NCBI GenBank assembly: GCA_965248735.1
Contig: OZ252146.1
Span: 310,001-374,000, forward strand
Direction: 5' to 3'
Source of the DNA: Aldehydirespirator sp965248735
Lineage (GTDB): Bacteria > Actinomycetota > Acidimicrobiia > Acidimicrobiales > Aldehydirespiratoraceae
DNA length: 64,000 bases
Position 1 is the first letter of the stretch, and each line of letters starts with the position of its first letter. This document shows positions 27,223 to 35,368 of this stretch, piece after piece. The position numbers and the translations under genes were made by a program. The notes beneath the pieces were generated by a model. That model saw only the letters and a program-made list of their open reading frames with translations. It made no database searches and was not told the origin of the DNA.

Positions 27223-28752
27223 ATGGGTACCATCGTCGGAATCGATCTTGGCACCACATATTCGGCCGTAGCGTACGTCAGTCCGCTCGGCAAGCCAGAG
27301 ATCCTTGAGAATCGCGACGGTGCTCGTCTTACGCCATCGGTTGTTATGTTTCAAGACGATCAACCGTTGGTCGGGCAGATGGCAAAAAACTCAATTCCGA
27401 TGGCACCAGACGATGTAGTTCAATTCGTTAAACGCTTCATGGGTGATCCGTCGTGGCTATATCATTCGTCGAGCGGCGTTGAATATCGGCCGGAAGATGT
27501 GTCTGCCATGATTCTCAAGCGGCTTGCCGAAGACGCCCGGTACGCGCTCGGAACTGATGTTGAGGAAGCGGTGATCACCGTACCAGCCTACTTCGATGAT
27601 GCTCGTCGAAAGGCTACTCAAGATGCTGGTGAGATTGCGGGACTCCAAGTTCGTCGCATTATCAATGAGCCTACGGCCGCCGCCCTTGCATACGGATTGG
27701 ATATAGATGAGAAGCAGACGATTCTTGTATATGATCTTGGTGGTGGTACCTTCGATGTGACAGTCATGACGATCACTTCGGGCTCTTTCGAAGTTATCGC
27801 TACGGATGGTGATCGGAATCTTGGCGGATTCGATTGGGACAACCGTACGATGCAATGGCTCAATGAACAGTACACTGATGCAGGAGGATCCGACCTTCTT
27901 GATGGTGGCCCGCTCGAAGCAGACCTCAGAGAGAAGTCGGAATCGGCGAAACGCTCTCTCACGTCGGTCGCCTCGACGAAGGTCATGCTGGCTGCTGACG
28001 GATTCGTTCAACCCATAGCTATAACCCGTGACATCTTCGACGACCTCACCTCCAAACTCCTTGAGAGAACCACCGGCTTGGTAGAGGACGTGCTCAATGA
28101 CGCGGGACAGACATGGGATAGCATCGATCAGATCTTACTCGTAGGCGGATCCACTCGGATGCCCCAAGTGCGAGTAATGCTAGAGCGCCTTGCTGGCAAG
28201 CCAGCGGAACGAGGGGCAAATCCTGACGAGATAGTCGCGCTCGGGGCAGCGATTCAGGCACACCTTGTGGCTGTCGAGGACCATGCGACCTCCTCTGCAC
28301 TGCCAGAATTACGTCCGGACGGAAGCCCGATACACGTTCAAGACGTTACGTCCCAAAGTCTCGGACTCCTCGTACTCGACTCCGCATACCGGCAAGTAAA
28401 CGACATTTTGATACCGCGAAACTCCAACATACCTTTCACGATACGTAAGCAGTACTATACGGTCAGTGACGGCCAGACTGAACTTCGCGTCGAGGTCACT
28501 GAGGGAGACGACACAGATCCCGACTACGTGACTAGGATTGGGGAAGCAATCGTCTCATTTCCACCCTACCCTGCTAGTGCCCCTGTTGATGTGGAATACG
28601 CCTACGACATCGATCAGACTATCTTTATACAAGTATTCGACAGGACGACCGGCAAGCTAGTCGGAAACTTTAGCATTGATCGCATTGCCAACTTGTCAGA
28701 TGAGGAGATCGCTCTTAAGGCCGCTCACATCCGCGATGTGTCTGTCGAATGA
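27223..28752 (+). CDS. Hsp70 (DnaK-like) chaperone without lid domain
   Basis: 509-aa Hsp70 from the ATG at 27223; a TTG just before it is less likely. The nucleotide-binding domain is complete: GIDLGTTYS (residues 6-14), INEPTAAALAYG, DLGGGTFDV (from 171), VGGSTRMP (from 307). A substrate-binding beta domain follows (QSLGLLVLDS, then TIRKQYYTVSDGQTELRVEVTEGDD). The protein ends about 100-130 residues earlier than DnaK, so the alpha-helical lid is missing, and so is the EEVD-type or acidic tail. It is coupled to the GrpE-like gene by ATGA. It is dedicated to this operon rather than the housekeeping DnaK. Confidence 0.9.
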   Translation: MGTIVGIDLGTTYSAVAYVSPLGKPEILENRDGARLTPSVVMFQDDQPLVGQMAKNSIPMAPDDVVQFVKRFMGDPSWLYHSSSGVEYRPEDVSAMILKRLAEDARYALGTDVEEAVITVPAYFDDARRKATQDAGEIAGLQVRRIINEPTAAALAYGLDIDEKQTILVYDLGGGTFDVTVMTITSGSFEVIATDGDRNLGGFDWDNRTMQWLNEQYTDAGGSDLLDGGPLEADLREKSESAKRSLTSVASTKVMLAADGFVQPIAITRDIFDDLTSKLLERTTGLVEDVLNDAGQTWDSIDQILLVGGSTRMPQVRVMLERLAGKPAERGANPDEIVALGAAIQAHLVAVEDHATSSALPELRPDGSPIHVQDVTSQSLGLLVLDSAYRQVNDILIPRNSNIPFTIRKQYYTVSDGQTELRVEVTEGDDTDPDYVTRIGEAIVSFPPYPASAPVDVEYAYDIDQTIFIQVFDRTTGKLVGNFSIDRIANLSDEEIALKAAHIRDVSVE

Positions 28753-29357
28753 GCACGAAACCATTATCGACCGGGACGACTGATCGAGACCGAATTGGCG
28801 TTGAAGAACGGATATTTGGTGAGTTGGCATATCTTCGCTCATTATTCGAACGTCGCCTGTTAGCAGACAAGACCAAAGATCGGGCTTTCAATGAACTCTT
28901 TGAGCAACTGGACTTCGCCAGACAAAGTCTAGTTCAGCAGTTTCTCCTCCCCATAATCTTAGACGTAGTCTTGATTTGTGATCGCCTGGAACGTGCCGCC
29001 GAAAGGGACGAGTCCTTGTTGTCGATTGTAGACGAGATCTTGGAGGCATTTTTTCGACGTGGTCTCACAGAAATTGAATGGGAGGGCGCATTCGATCCGC
29101 GTTTTCATGACATGGTTGAAGCGGTTTCGGTGTCAGATGAGTCACAGGACCACTGCAATATCGACTTACAGCGCCGAGGGTTCACTTTCGGCGAACTAGT
29201 CGTACGCCCCGCCAGAGTTCTAGTCGGCAAGTATGAGGCAGGACCTTCAGCAAGTGGGCCGGCGGATTCAGAGGATCATAACACCTCAGGGGAACTCCAG
29301 ACAGCAGTTCAAGATGATCTAGACTCCACCCTCACCGACGGAATCGAAAGTGGCTAG
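28749..29357 (+). CDS. GrpE-like nucleotide exchange factor
   Basis: 202-aa protein with a long N-terminal helical region and a GrpE-type beta domain: FDPRFHDMVEAVSV, then LQRRGFTFGELVVRPARVLVGKY, the canonical GrpE ending. An acidic, low-complexity tail of about 35 residues follows. It should exchange ADP on the operon's Hsp70. The start overlaps the Hsp70 stop by 4 bp, and its own stop overlaps the FtsK-like GTG by 8 bp. Confidence 0.85.
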   Translation: MSTKPLSTGTTDRDRIGVEERIFGELAYLRSLFERRLLADKTKDRAFNELFEQLDFARQSLVQQFLLPIILDVVLICDRLERAAERDESLLSIVDEILEAFFRRGLTEIEWEGAFDPRFHDMVEAVSVSDESQDHCNIDLQRRGFTFGELVVRPARVLVGKYEAGPSASGPADSEDHNTSGELQTAVQDDLDSTLTDGIESG

Positions 29358-32178
29358 ACCGTCTGCCTCCAAATCCGAGTTAGAAAGGCTCAAATGGCGC
29401 TCACACCATCTTGCTGAATCCGTCAGTGATTATTTGGGCGCTCGACTCGCTGAAGTTGCCCTCATTCTGGCGCGTATTGACAACGAGAAATACTCAGCTG
29501 AGGCTTCACGTCAACGGAAGATCAGCGTAGCGCGCAACAGGGCCTCACAGCGGTTGATTGAACATTCCACTAAAGTCCAAGAATCTGCCACGAAGCTGCT
29601 TCGACCGTCAGACAGCAATGCCCTCAGCATGTTGTCGGTAGCTGAGTACCTTGAAGTAGGCACCTTTCGCCTAGAACCCTCGGACCGGCGGGCGGATGAG
29701 CAAGCGAGCAACCTACCAGTCGAGGCGCCGGCAATCGTGCCGTTTCTGAATCATCGCAATTTGATAGTTCTTCATAATCTGAAGAGAGAGGGGGCTGAAG
29801 CACTTCTTGCGGCACTCGTGCTGGATGCGCTCGTACGCACGGCACCAGGCCAGCTGATCATCCATCACTATGATCCATGTCTTCGCGGAACTCATGCTCC
29901 CTTCGTCGACTTGCGCAGCGCTCAAGCCGAACTGCTACCAGAGCCGAGAGTGAACCCAGACGAGTTGAGTATACTCTTCGACGAGCTTTCCCGCGACGTT
30001 ACCCGTATCGCCGAATATACCAGAGGGCGGGACATGACGCTTGCAGCTTTGCGAGCGGAATGTCGCCAACCCATCGAATCCTACCAAGTTGTCATCATAC
30101 GTGACTATCCGTCAGGAATGGATGAACAACTCTACTTGAGAATGTTGCGTCTCATGGCGTCTGGTACGAGATGCGGGATATCCATTTGCATCGACTTCGA
30201 CAAGAGCATCGCTCTACCTGACTTCATGGCGAATGGCCCTAGTTACGATAATGCCATCACGATCGATCTGGATGACAATTGCTTGGAACCTCTCGACTTC
30301 CCCGATCTCTGTTTCGTTCCTAGGAAGGCGCTGGCAATTGACAGTGTTCTGCGGAAAGTGACGACTGTTAGCGAGGCAATCCGCGGCGCCCGATTGCCCT
30401 CGATTCGCTTTTCGGAAGTCCACGGTGGTATTGAGAAGTGGAGCCGTTCAAGTGCGGCCGGTATTTCCGCCATTATCGGCAAAGCTGGCGTAGATAGCTT
30501 AACGATAACTCTAGGAGATGAGCGCTATCAACGACACAATATCCTCGTTTCGGGCGCGGTCGGTCAAGGCAAGTCAAACTTGCTGATGGCACTAGTTCAC
30601 AGCGTTGCATGGCAATACTCGCCTGATGAAGTTGAGATGTACCTACTAGACCTCAAGGAAGGGCTCACACTGGGTGCGTTGGCTCCTCACCCTCCAGATG
30701 ATCCGAGTTTCCTACCCCACGCCAGGATTCTCGGTCTACGAAGCGATCAAGCATTCGGATGCGCGATCCTCGGTGAACTCGTCTACGAATTCAAGCGGCG
30801 GGCTGATGCCATGAGGCCCTACGGCGACAACATCGAGCGCTACCGGAAGGCGACGCCAGACGAAAGAATGCCCAGAATCCTAGTCGTGATCGACGAGTTT
30901 CACAAGTTGTTCTCGGGCGACGAAGTATGGTCGGACCTTGCTTTAGAGCATCTGGTACGACTTGCTCGCGAAGGCAGAGCGTATGGAATACATCTGATCC
31001 TAGCCTCTCAGACATTGAGCGGCATTACGGCTCTATTGGCGCAGCAGGACGGTATCTTCGCGCAATTTCCAATTCGATTAGCATTGAAAAATTCGCTGAC
31101 CGAGTCTCAGGTCGTCCTTGCTCCGGCCAACAATGAAGCAGCCCGACTTCGATTTCGTGGTGAGATCATCGTCAATGAGGAGACGGGATTACTCGAGGCG
31201 AATCGTCGAGGAATGATTCTTGACGCAGATCCGTCGGACATGGCCCAACTACGCACGACACTCTGGAACGCTCACCCGACCGGCGCGCCTCCGACCGTGT
31301 TCGACGGCGCAGCCCCTGGGACCGTCATTCAGCATTTGGAGGAATTGCGGGTGCTCCGCAAGGCGTCCCAATCAGACTCGAACCAACGACACGCAGTAGT
31401 CGGCACTTCACTGTCTATCGTACCGAGACTTGTCGGGGCTCAACTATCTAGGAACGCTGGCAGCCATCTGGCTGTGATCGGTGCAAGCTCCACTCATGGC
31501 CTGCCAGGTGGACTCATCGCGCCCCACACAGAATCTGAATCTCCAAACCTCGCACTCGGTGCATTGATGTCCGCGACAATCGCTCTGTGCATGCAGCATC
31601 CGGTAAATCATCCGACATTTGTGTTTCTAGACTTGCTCGATCCCGGAGAGCGGCAACGCTGCAACTTGGAGAGAGTTGTCGATATTCTATTTCATTTCGG
31701 CGCAACAGTGGATGTAATAAACCGTCACAAGGTGAGTGAATCCATCAAGTCACTAGCCGATACCATAGATAATCGAACACCCGATCTTTCGCCGCTATAT
31801 GTTGTAGGTTTGGGCATCGACAGAACCATGATGCAGAAGACCGACCCCATTTCGGCCGAATCAGCCGCTGACAGTATGCGCCAACTGTTGATTTCTGGAC
31901 CGCAGGTCCGTGTCCACATCCTTGCATGGTGGGCCTCAATGACTAGCTTCAGCTCGCTCCTAGGCTTCGAGGCCCGAGGAGCGATTTCGAATGTGTTGAT
32001 TCTGGGTGTCGACCAATCGGAGCTTAGTGATTTGTTGGGTCCCTTCGTCCGATGGAAATTCACACCCAACCGAGGTCTCTTGCACCTAAGCGGCCTAGGC
32101 GAGCCGAGCGTGATTGTTCCAATGGCACCACCATCATTGGCAGATCTGCTACGGCTGCAGGAGTACGTATGGGATTGA
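29350..32178 (+). CDS. Soluble FtsK/SpoIIIE-family ATPase, multi-domain (EccC-like arrangement)
   Basis: 942-aa protein. There is an N-terminal coiled coil (about 1-85), then a degenerate ATPase-like region (about 125-340). The active FtsK/SpoIIIE domain has Walker A GAVGQGKS (402-409), Walker B ILVVIDEF (510-517; D515, E516) and the sensor stretch HLILASQTLSG. A third, Walker-A-less domain (about 690-942) follows. A chain of one active and further degenerate FtsK-like modules recalls EccC of type VII secretion. Unlike EccC, there are no N-terminal membrane helices. A DNA-translocating role is the alternative. GTG start overlapping the GrpE-like gene. Confidence 0.82.
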   Translation: MARPSASKSELERLKWRSHHLAESVSDYLGARLAEVALILARIDNEKYSAEASRQRKISVARNRASQRLIEHSTKVQESATKLLRPSDSNALSMLSVAEYLEVGTFRLEPSDRRADEQASNLPVEAPAIVPFLNHRNLIVLHNLKREGAEALLAALVLDALVRTAPGQLIIHHYDPCLRGTHAPFVDLRSAQAELLPEPRVNPDELSILFDELSRDVTRIAEYTRGRDMTLAALRAECRQPIESYQVVIIRDYPSGMDEQLYLRMLRLMASGTRCGISICIDFDKSIALPDFMANGPSYDNAITIDLDDNCLEPLDFPDLCFVPRKALAIDSVLRKVTTVSEAIRGARLPSIRFSEVHGGIEKWSRSSAAGISAIIGKAGVDSLTITLGDERYQRHNILVSGAVGQGKSNLLMALVHSVAWQYSPDEVEMYLLDLKEGLTLGALAPHPPDDPSFLPHARILGLRSDQAFGCAILGELVYEFKRRADAMRPYGDNIERYRKATPDERMPRILVVIDEFHKLFSGDEVWSDLALEHLVRLAREGRAYGIHLILASQTLSGITALLAQQDGIFAQFPIRLALKNSLTESQVVLAPANNEAARLRFRGEIIVNEETGLLEANRRGMILDADPSDMAQLRTTLWNAHPTGAPPTVFDGAAPGTVIQHLEELRVLRKASQSDSNQRHAVVGTSLSIVPRLVGAQLSRNAGSHLAVIGASSTHGLPGGLIAPHTESESPNLALGALMSATIALCMQHPVNHPTFVFLDLLDPGERQRCNLERVVDILFHFGATVDVINRHKVSESIKSLADTIDNRTPDLSPLYVVGLGIDRTMMQKTDPISAESAADSMRQLLISGPQVRVHILAWWASMTSFSSLLGFEARGAISNVLILGVDQSELSDLLGPFVRWKFTPNRGLLHLSGLGEPSVIVPMAPPSLADLLRLQEYVWD

Positions 32179-32726
32179 AGGAGCGCGAGGAGCTATACGA
32201 AGAATACTTGGCTTCACTCAAGACACTTGGCAACACTAGAAGCGAGCTGGCACGAGGCGTGAATCTCGCCGCCCAAGACTTTCGGAAAGAAGTCGCTGAA
32301 ATTGATAGGAACCTCCCTGACGGGAACAGAATCGCGTTGGAGGCAGAGAGCGTCGCACAACGTACTCTAGCCCTAGGCTCCGAAGTGCTAGCATCATTAA
32401 ACGTAGAGGGCATGTTGCCAAGAAGGCGGCGTCCCACTGCAACAGATCACCTTGCGGGCCTAGATGCGACTTCTGCACAGACGGCAATGCAGAACTGCCT
32501 GGCCGAACTGGAGAGTACCATTGAATCAATTCGGGCTAGCAGGCGATCGGAGATTGAGGGCGCTAAACGACGCCCGGAGCAACAGCGAGAAAGCAAGGCA
32601 ACTGAACACGACGGCCACAAACATGCATTGGAACTACAGCGACAACAGAATCAACGTCGTCTAGTCATCACTCTGGTAGCAGCGTTAGCAATCGCTGTGG
32701 TAGTTGCACTCTTGACATTGGTTTGA
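32169..32726 (+). CDS. Tail-anchored coiled-coil protein of Hsp70/FtsK operon
   Basis: 185-aa protein: long charged helical/coiled-coil segments (about 1-65 and 95-158) and one C-terminal membrane helix (about 160-184, starting RLVITLVAALAIAVV) with almost nothing after it. No family recognised. The ATG at 32169 overlaps the FtsK-like stop (10-bp overlap). It could recruit the soluble ATPase to the membrane. Last gene of the operon; a weak 5-bp hairpin (32729-32743) follows before the convergent partner gene. Confidence 0.7.
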   Translation: MGLKEREELYEEYLASLKTLGNTRSELARGVNLAAQDFRKEVAEIDRNLPDGNRIALEAESVAQRTLALGSEVLASLNVEGMLPRRRRPTATDHLAGLDATSAQTAMQNCLAELESTIESIRASRRSEIEGAKRRPEQQRESKATEHDGHKHALELQRQQNQRRLVITLVAALAIAVVVALLTLV

Positions 32727-32805
32727 TCAGGCCGAGGTGGCCTCGATACTCATCGCGGATTATCAGCGAAGAAGGCAGACGGCGGCTTCATCGGAAACCG
32801 ACCGG

Positions 32806-33192
32806 CTAACGTGGACCAAGTGTCTCGCGAATGATTGCCAACACGTGGGAATCGCCCACATCACCGACTTGAAAGTTCTTTGATCTGCAGTGTTCAATGA
32901 ACTCTGGCCCCGGTGAGAGATGATACTCTCGGACGTAGTACGTGAGTCCTTCATCCCAGGCATAGACACCATCCGTGTATAGCGACATTCCGACAACCTG
33001 GCTTCGTTCCGGATTTAGAATATCGTCACACGTTCCAGTCGTGTGCACCGCCATCCGTCCCTGCGAAAGATAGCCAGCAATTCTTGATGCGAGACTTTCG
33101 TTGAGCCTAGCATGGTTCGGGCGGATTGATACTTCTGAAACGATGCCTTCCTCACTAACATTTGATGCCTCTAGTACCGATAACCACTTCAC
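32806..33192 (-). CDS. Immunity-protein-like partner of the effector at 33273
   Basis: 128-aa soluble protein. Pattern recalled from small actinobacterial proteins that follow polymorphic toxin genes: a regulatory middle (GRMAVHTTGTCDDILNP) and then MSLYTDGVYAWDEGLTYYV. It lies 80 bp downstream of the effector-like gene on the same strand and shares the island's lower G+C. I infer an immunity or neutralising role. No biochemical motif supports it directly. Confidence 0.55.
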   Translation of the reverse strand: MKWLSVLEASNVSEEGIVSEVSIRPNHARLNESLASRIAGYLSQGRMAVHTTGTCDDILNPERSQVVGMSLYTDGVYAWDEGLTYYVREYHLSPGPEFIEHCRSKNFQVGDVGDSHVLAIIRETLGPR

Positions 33193-33272
33193 CTACATCC
33201 TCCCTTCACCATCTCTGGTGATCGTCTTGTAAGGCGTATATTGACATGCATTCCTAGATGTCCCCGGTGGGA

Positions 33273-34148
33273 TTAGCTAGGATAGAATACTTTCCACGTT
33301 CCTGTCTCTGGTAGCTTGGGGACGCGACGGACCCCACCGGTTACGTCGTCTCGCTTTAATACAGCATCGGATATTACGGGCTCAGGCATTCTGCCTTCTT
33401 TAAGGTCTTCAATCGTGTTGAACTCCAGGCTTGGTGACCATGCCAGCGTAGTTGGCGCTGTGACAGGAACTCTTAACTCGTTAGCAAGCTGTTGGGCGAA
33501 ACCATTCGGATCGCGGCCTGTAGAGCATGAAAAAAGTCGTATCGGCTTCTTGTCGATCGCCCAATCGGTGCATCGGACCACTCGGCCAAACTCTGAAGCA
33601 CCGAGATGCTCGTCGCCGACCGCTACAATGTCCGGCGCTCCGTGAATGTGGAGAACATACTCTTGTCTATCAGACGAATCAAAGTATGGCGGTAGGCACA
33701 CCGCGGCAAGCAAATCGGAATCTGTCACGAAGAAGGCTGATCCTACACTAGTCCTATATTCATGATCCAGCACAAGAGCTTGAGCATCCGAGAGTGTGCC
33801 TCTTCCATCTGACTCCACAGACTGCCCTACGCTTCTACTACTTTCTTGTGTGCCGCTTGTGCTCCCTGAAATACCAATCCAATGCTGTTGGACATAGGTG
33901 GCTGACACCTGTCGAGCAGAGGACAGAACACTGGCCGCCTTAATGCACTTCTGTGCTGCGTCGTATAACGCACTTGATGTATTGGCCCCGGCAATATGGA
34001 GGAGTCTAGCTCTTGACTCCATATGTTTGGCTTCAGATGCTGCCTGACGGATTCTTGAAGCCATATCGATGAGAACTCTAGACATCTTGTCTATGTCATC
34101 TGAGATGGCCATAAGAGAACGGCACATCTCGCCGAGTTGAGAAGTCAC
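33273..34148 (-). CDS. Effector-like protein: helical leader plus caspase/CHAT-like His-Cys domain
   Basis: 291-aa protein. Residues 1-85 are helical, resembling WXG100/LXG-type N-termini of exported toxins. A Ser/Gly-rich linker (90-120) follows. The C-terminal domain has YVLHIHGAPD (H169, G170) and, about 40 residues later, RLFSCSTGRDPNGFAQQLA (C208). That His-Gly then Cys spacing and the SCxTG context match clan CD (caspase/CHAT) proteases. Similar SCxTG...AQxLA...VxAPT segments occur, as I recall, at the ends of actinobacterial polymorphic toxins. GTG start overlapping a small upstream frame (GTGA). Toxicity is inferred. Confidence 0.6.
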   Translation of the reverse strand: MTSQLGEMCRSLMAISDDIDKMSRVLIDMASRIRQAASEAKHMESRARLLHIAGANTSSALYDAAQKCIKAASVLSSARQVSATYVQQHWIGISGSTSGTQESSRSVGQSVESDGRGTLSDAQALVLDHEYRTSVGSAFFVTDSDLLAAVCLPPYFDSSDRQEYVLHIHGAPDIVAVGDEHLGASEFGRVVRCTDWAIDKKPIRLFSCSTGRDPNGFAQQLANELRVPVTAPTTLAWSPSLEFNTIEDLKEGRMPEPVISDAVLKRDDVTGGVRRVPKLPETGTWKVFYPS

Positions 34149-34276
34149 CGCTGCCCATCTCGATGGGTGGACGAACTTCTGGACGCAACGATGACCGACA
34201 TATCGGTCCAGCGATATCGACGGTACAGGTTGCCAACGTGTACAGCCACGCTGACAACCCCCTCATCAAGAGTCAT
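34145..34276 (-). CDS. 43-aa upstream frame coupled to effector gene, possibly cut by IS
   Basis: ATG-started 44-codon frame whose TGA overlaps the effector GTG (GTGA), the coupling style used throughout this genome. It starts only 10 bp from the left inverted repeat of the IS3-like element, and its frame is open into the repeat. It may therefore be the 3' remnant of a longer gene interrupted by the insertion. No motif recognised. Confidence 0.35.
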   Translation of the reverse strand: MTLDEGVVSVAVHVGNLYRRYRWTDMSVIVASRSSSTHRDGQR

Positions 34277-34285
34277 GCTCAACTG

Positions 34286-35005
34286 TGACCCTCACCGGGT
34301 ATTGCGCAGATTCCGACCCTTGAGAGGATGGAGCCATGACAGAGCAGCGACGACGGGGCAAGCCCAGGCGCACCACCGTCTCCGACACCGCTGGGCAGCG
34401 GCCCCGGGACCTGGTCGAGCGCCGGTTCTGTGCTGCTGCCCCGAACCGGCTGTGGGTCGCGGACCTGACCTATGTGCGCACCTGGTCGGGGTTCGTGTAT
34501 GTGGCCTTCGTCACCGACGCCTACAGCCGCCGCATCGTGGGCTGGCAGGCCTCCAGGTAGCTTCGCAGCGACCTCGCGCTGCACGCCCTCGAACAGGCCA
34601 TCTGGGAACGCACCCGCGCCGGCCACAGCGTCGCCGGGGTAGTGCATCACAGCGACCGCGGCGGTCAATATCTGTCCATCCGCTACAGCGAGCGCCTCGC
34701 CGCGAACACAGCCGTCAGCTCGGTGGGATCCCGAGGCGACAGCTACGACAACGCGCTGGCCGAGACCATCATCAGGCTCTACAAGACCGAGCCCGTCCGC
34801 AACCGCGGCCCCTGGCGAGGCCTCGACGACCTCGAACTCGCCACCCTGGAATGGGTCGACTGGTTCAACCGCCGACGGCTCCACCACCACAACACCGACC
34901 GCGTCCCGCCAGCCGAAGCCGCGGACCTCCACGACCGTCAACAACACTCAGACCACTAGGCTGAGACTCACAACAAACAGCCTGCGTGAAACCCGGTGAG
35001 GCTCA
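34286..35005. mobile_element. Internally deleted IS3-family element with terminal inverted repeats
   Basis: Imperfect terminal inverted repeats: left 34286-34309 (TGACCCTCACCGGGTATTGC at its start) and right 34982-35005, which reads TGAGCCTCACCGGGTTTCAC on the minus strand; mismatches are few. They enclose a high-G+C segment with the C-terminal part of an IS3-type DDE transposase. At 720 bp it is about half the usual IS3 size. No clean target duplication is seen (AACT occurs just outside or overlapping both ends). Confidence 0.7.
34336..34959 (+). pseudogene. IS3-type transposase OrfB, N-truncated with in-frame amber
   Basis: DDE integrase core with all three acidic residues: D in WVADLTYV, D in HHSDRGGQY, E in YDNALAETI. 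The reading frame is interrupted by a TAG at 34558-34560 and continues in the same frame to 34959. The usual residue there is Ser, so one C-to-A change explains it. OrfA and the OrfB N-terminus are missing. Non-functional. Confidence 0.85.
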
Positions 35006-35016
35006 ACTCTGTTGCC

Positions 35017-35292
35017 CTAATGATCGTTCTTCTTGGAATCCTTGTGCTGGCGATAGACTTCCTTGCCAACAGCTGTCACAACCTTACGAGTTGTGTTGGT
35101 TGGATTCGCAGCGGCTTTGGCTACCTGCCACTTCGTGACCCTTCCCTTCTGGTTCTTGATCCCTGACGCGTCTGTAGCGGCAGCAACCAACTTCTCCGTG
35201 TCGACATTCTTCATGGCGTCAGATTCCTTCACCTCGGTGGTGAGTTCCTGCGCTTCTTGATATGCCCGGCCGGCTCGATCCTTCAAGCTCAC
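35017..35292 (-). CDS. 91-aa hypothetical protein at island edge
   Basis: Small, lysine-rich, helical protein without cysteine or membrane segment (starts MSLKDRAGRAYQEAQEL). The GTG start has a good ribosome-binding site (GGGAGG 5 bp upstream), and the gene has the island's lower G+C, so it is probably real. It lies between the IS remnant and holB. No function can be assigned. Confidence 0.55.
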   Translation of the reverse strand: MSLKDRAGRAYQEAQELTTEVKESDAMKNVDTEKLVAAATDASGIKNQKGRVTKWQVAKAAANPTNTTRKVVTAVGKEVYRQHKDSKKNDH

Positions 35293-35316
35293 ACTGCCTC
35301 CCGTGTGGATGATCCT

Positions 35317-35336
35317 TTGTTCGGTTATCCGAACAA
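35317..35336. promoter_or_regulatory. Perfect 8-bp inverted repeat (operator or terminator)
   Basis: TTGTTCGG-TTAT-CCGAACAA, a perfect palindrome with a 4-nt loop. It lies between the holB stop and the start of the 91-aa gene (both minus strand), so it may terminate the holB operon or be an operator of the small gene. Confidence 0.4.
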
Positions 35337-35368
35337 CCTGCGTTGGCCAACTATAGACGTTCCGGCCG

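Noticed and set aside
27223..28752. Housekeeping dnaK operon
   Set aside because: The Hsp70 lacks the lid, the J-protein lacks HPD, no hspR/clpB, and the operon includes an FtsK-like ATPase in low-G+C context.
33273..34148. Housekeeping chaperone client or restriction enzyme
   Set aside because: No nuclease or DNA-binding motif; His-Gly/Cys pattern and helical leader fit an effector better.
34336..34959. Active IS3 transposase
   Set aside because: In-frame TAG at 34558 and missing OrfA and OrfB N-terminus.
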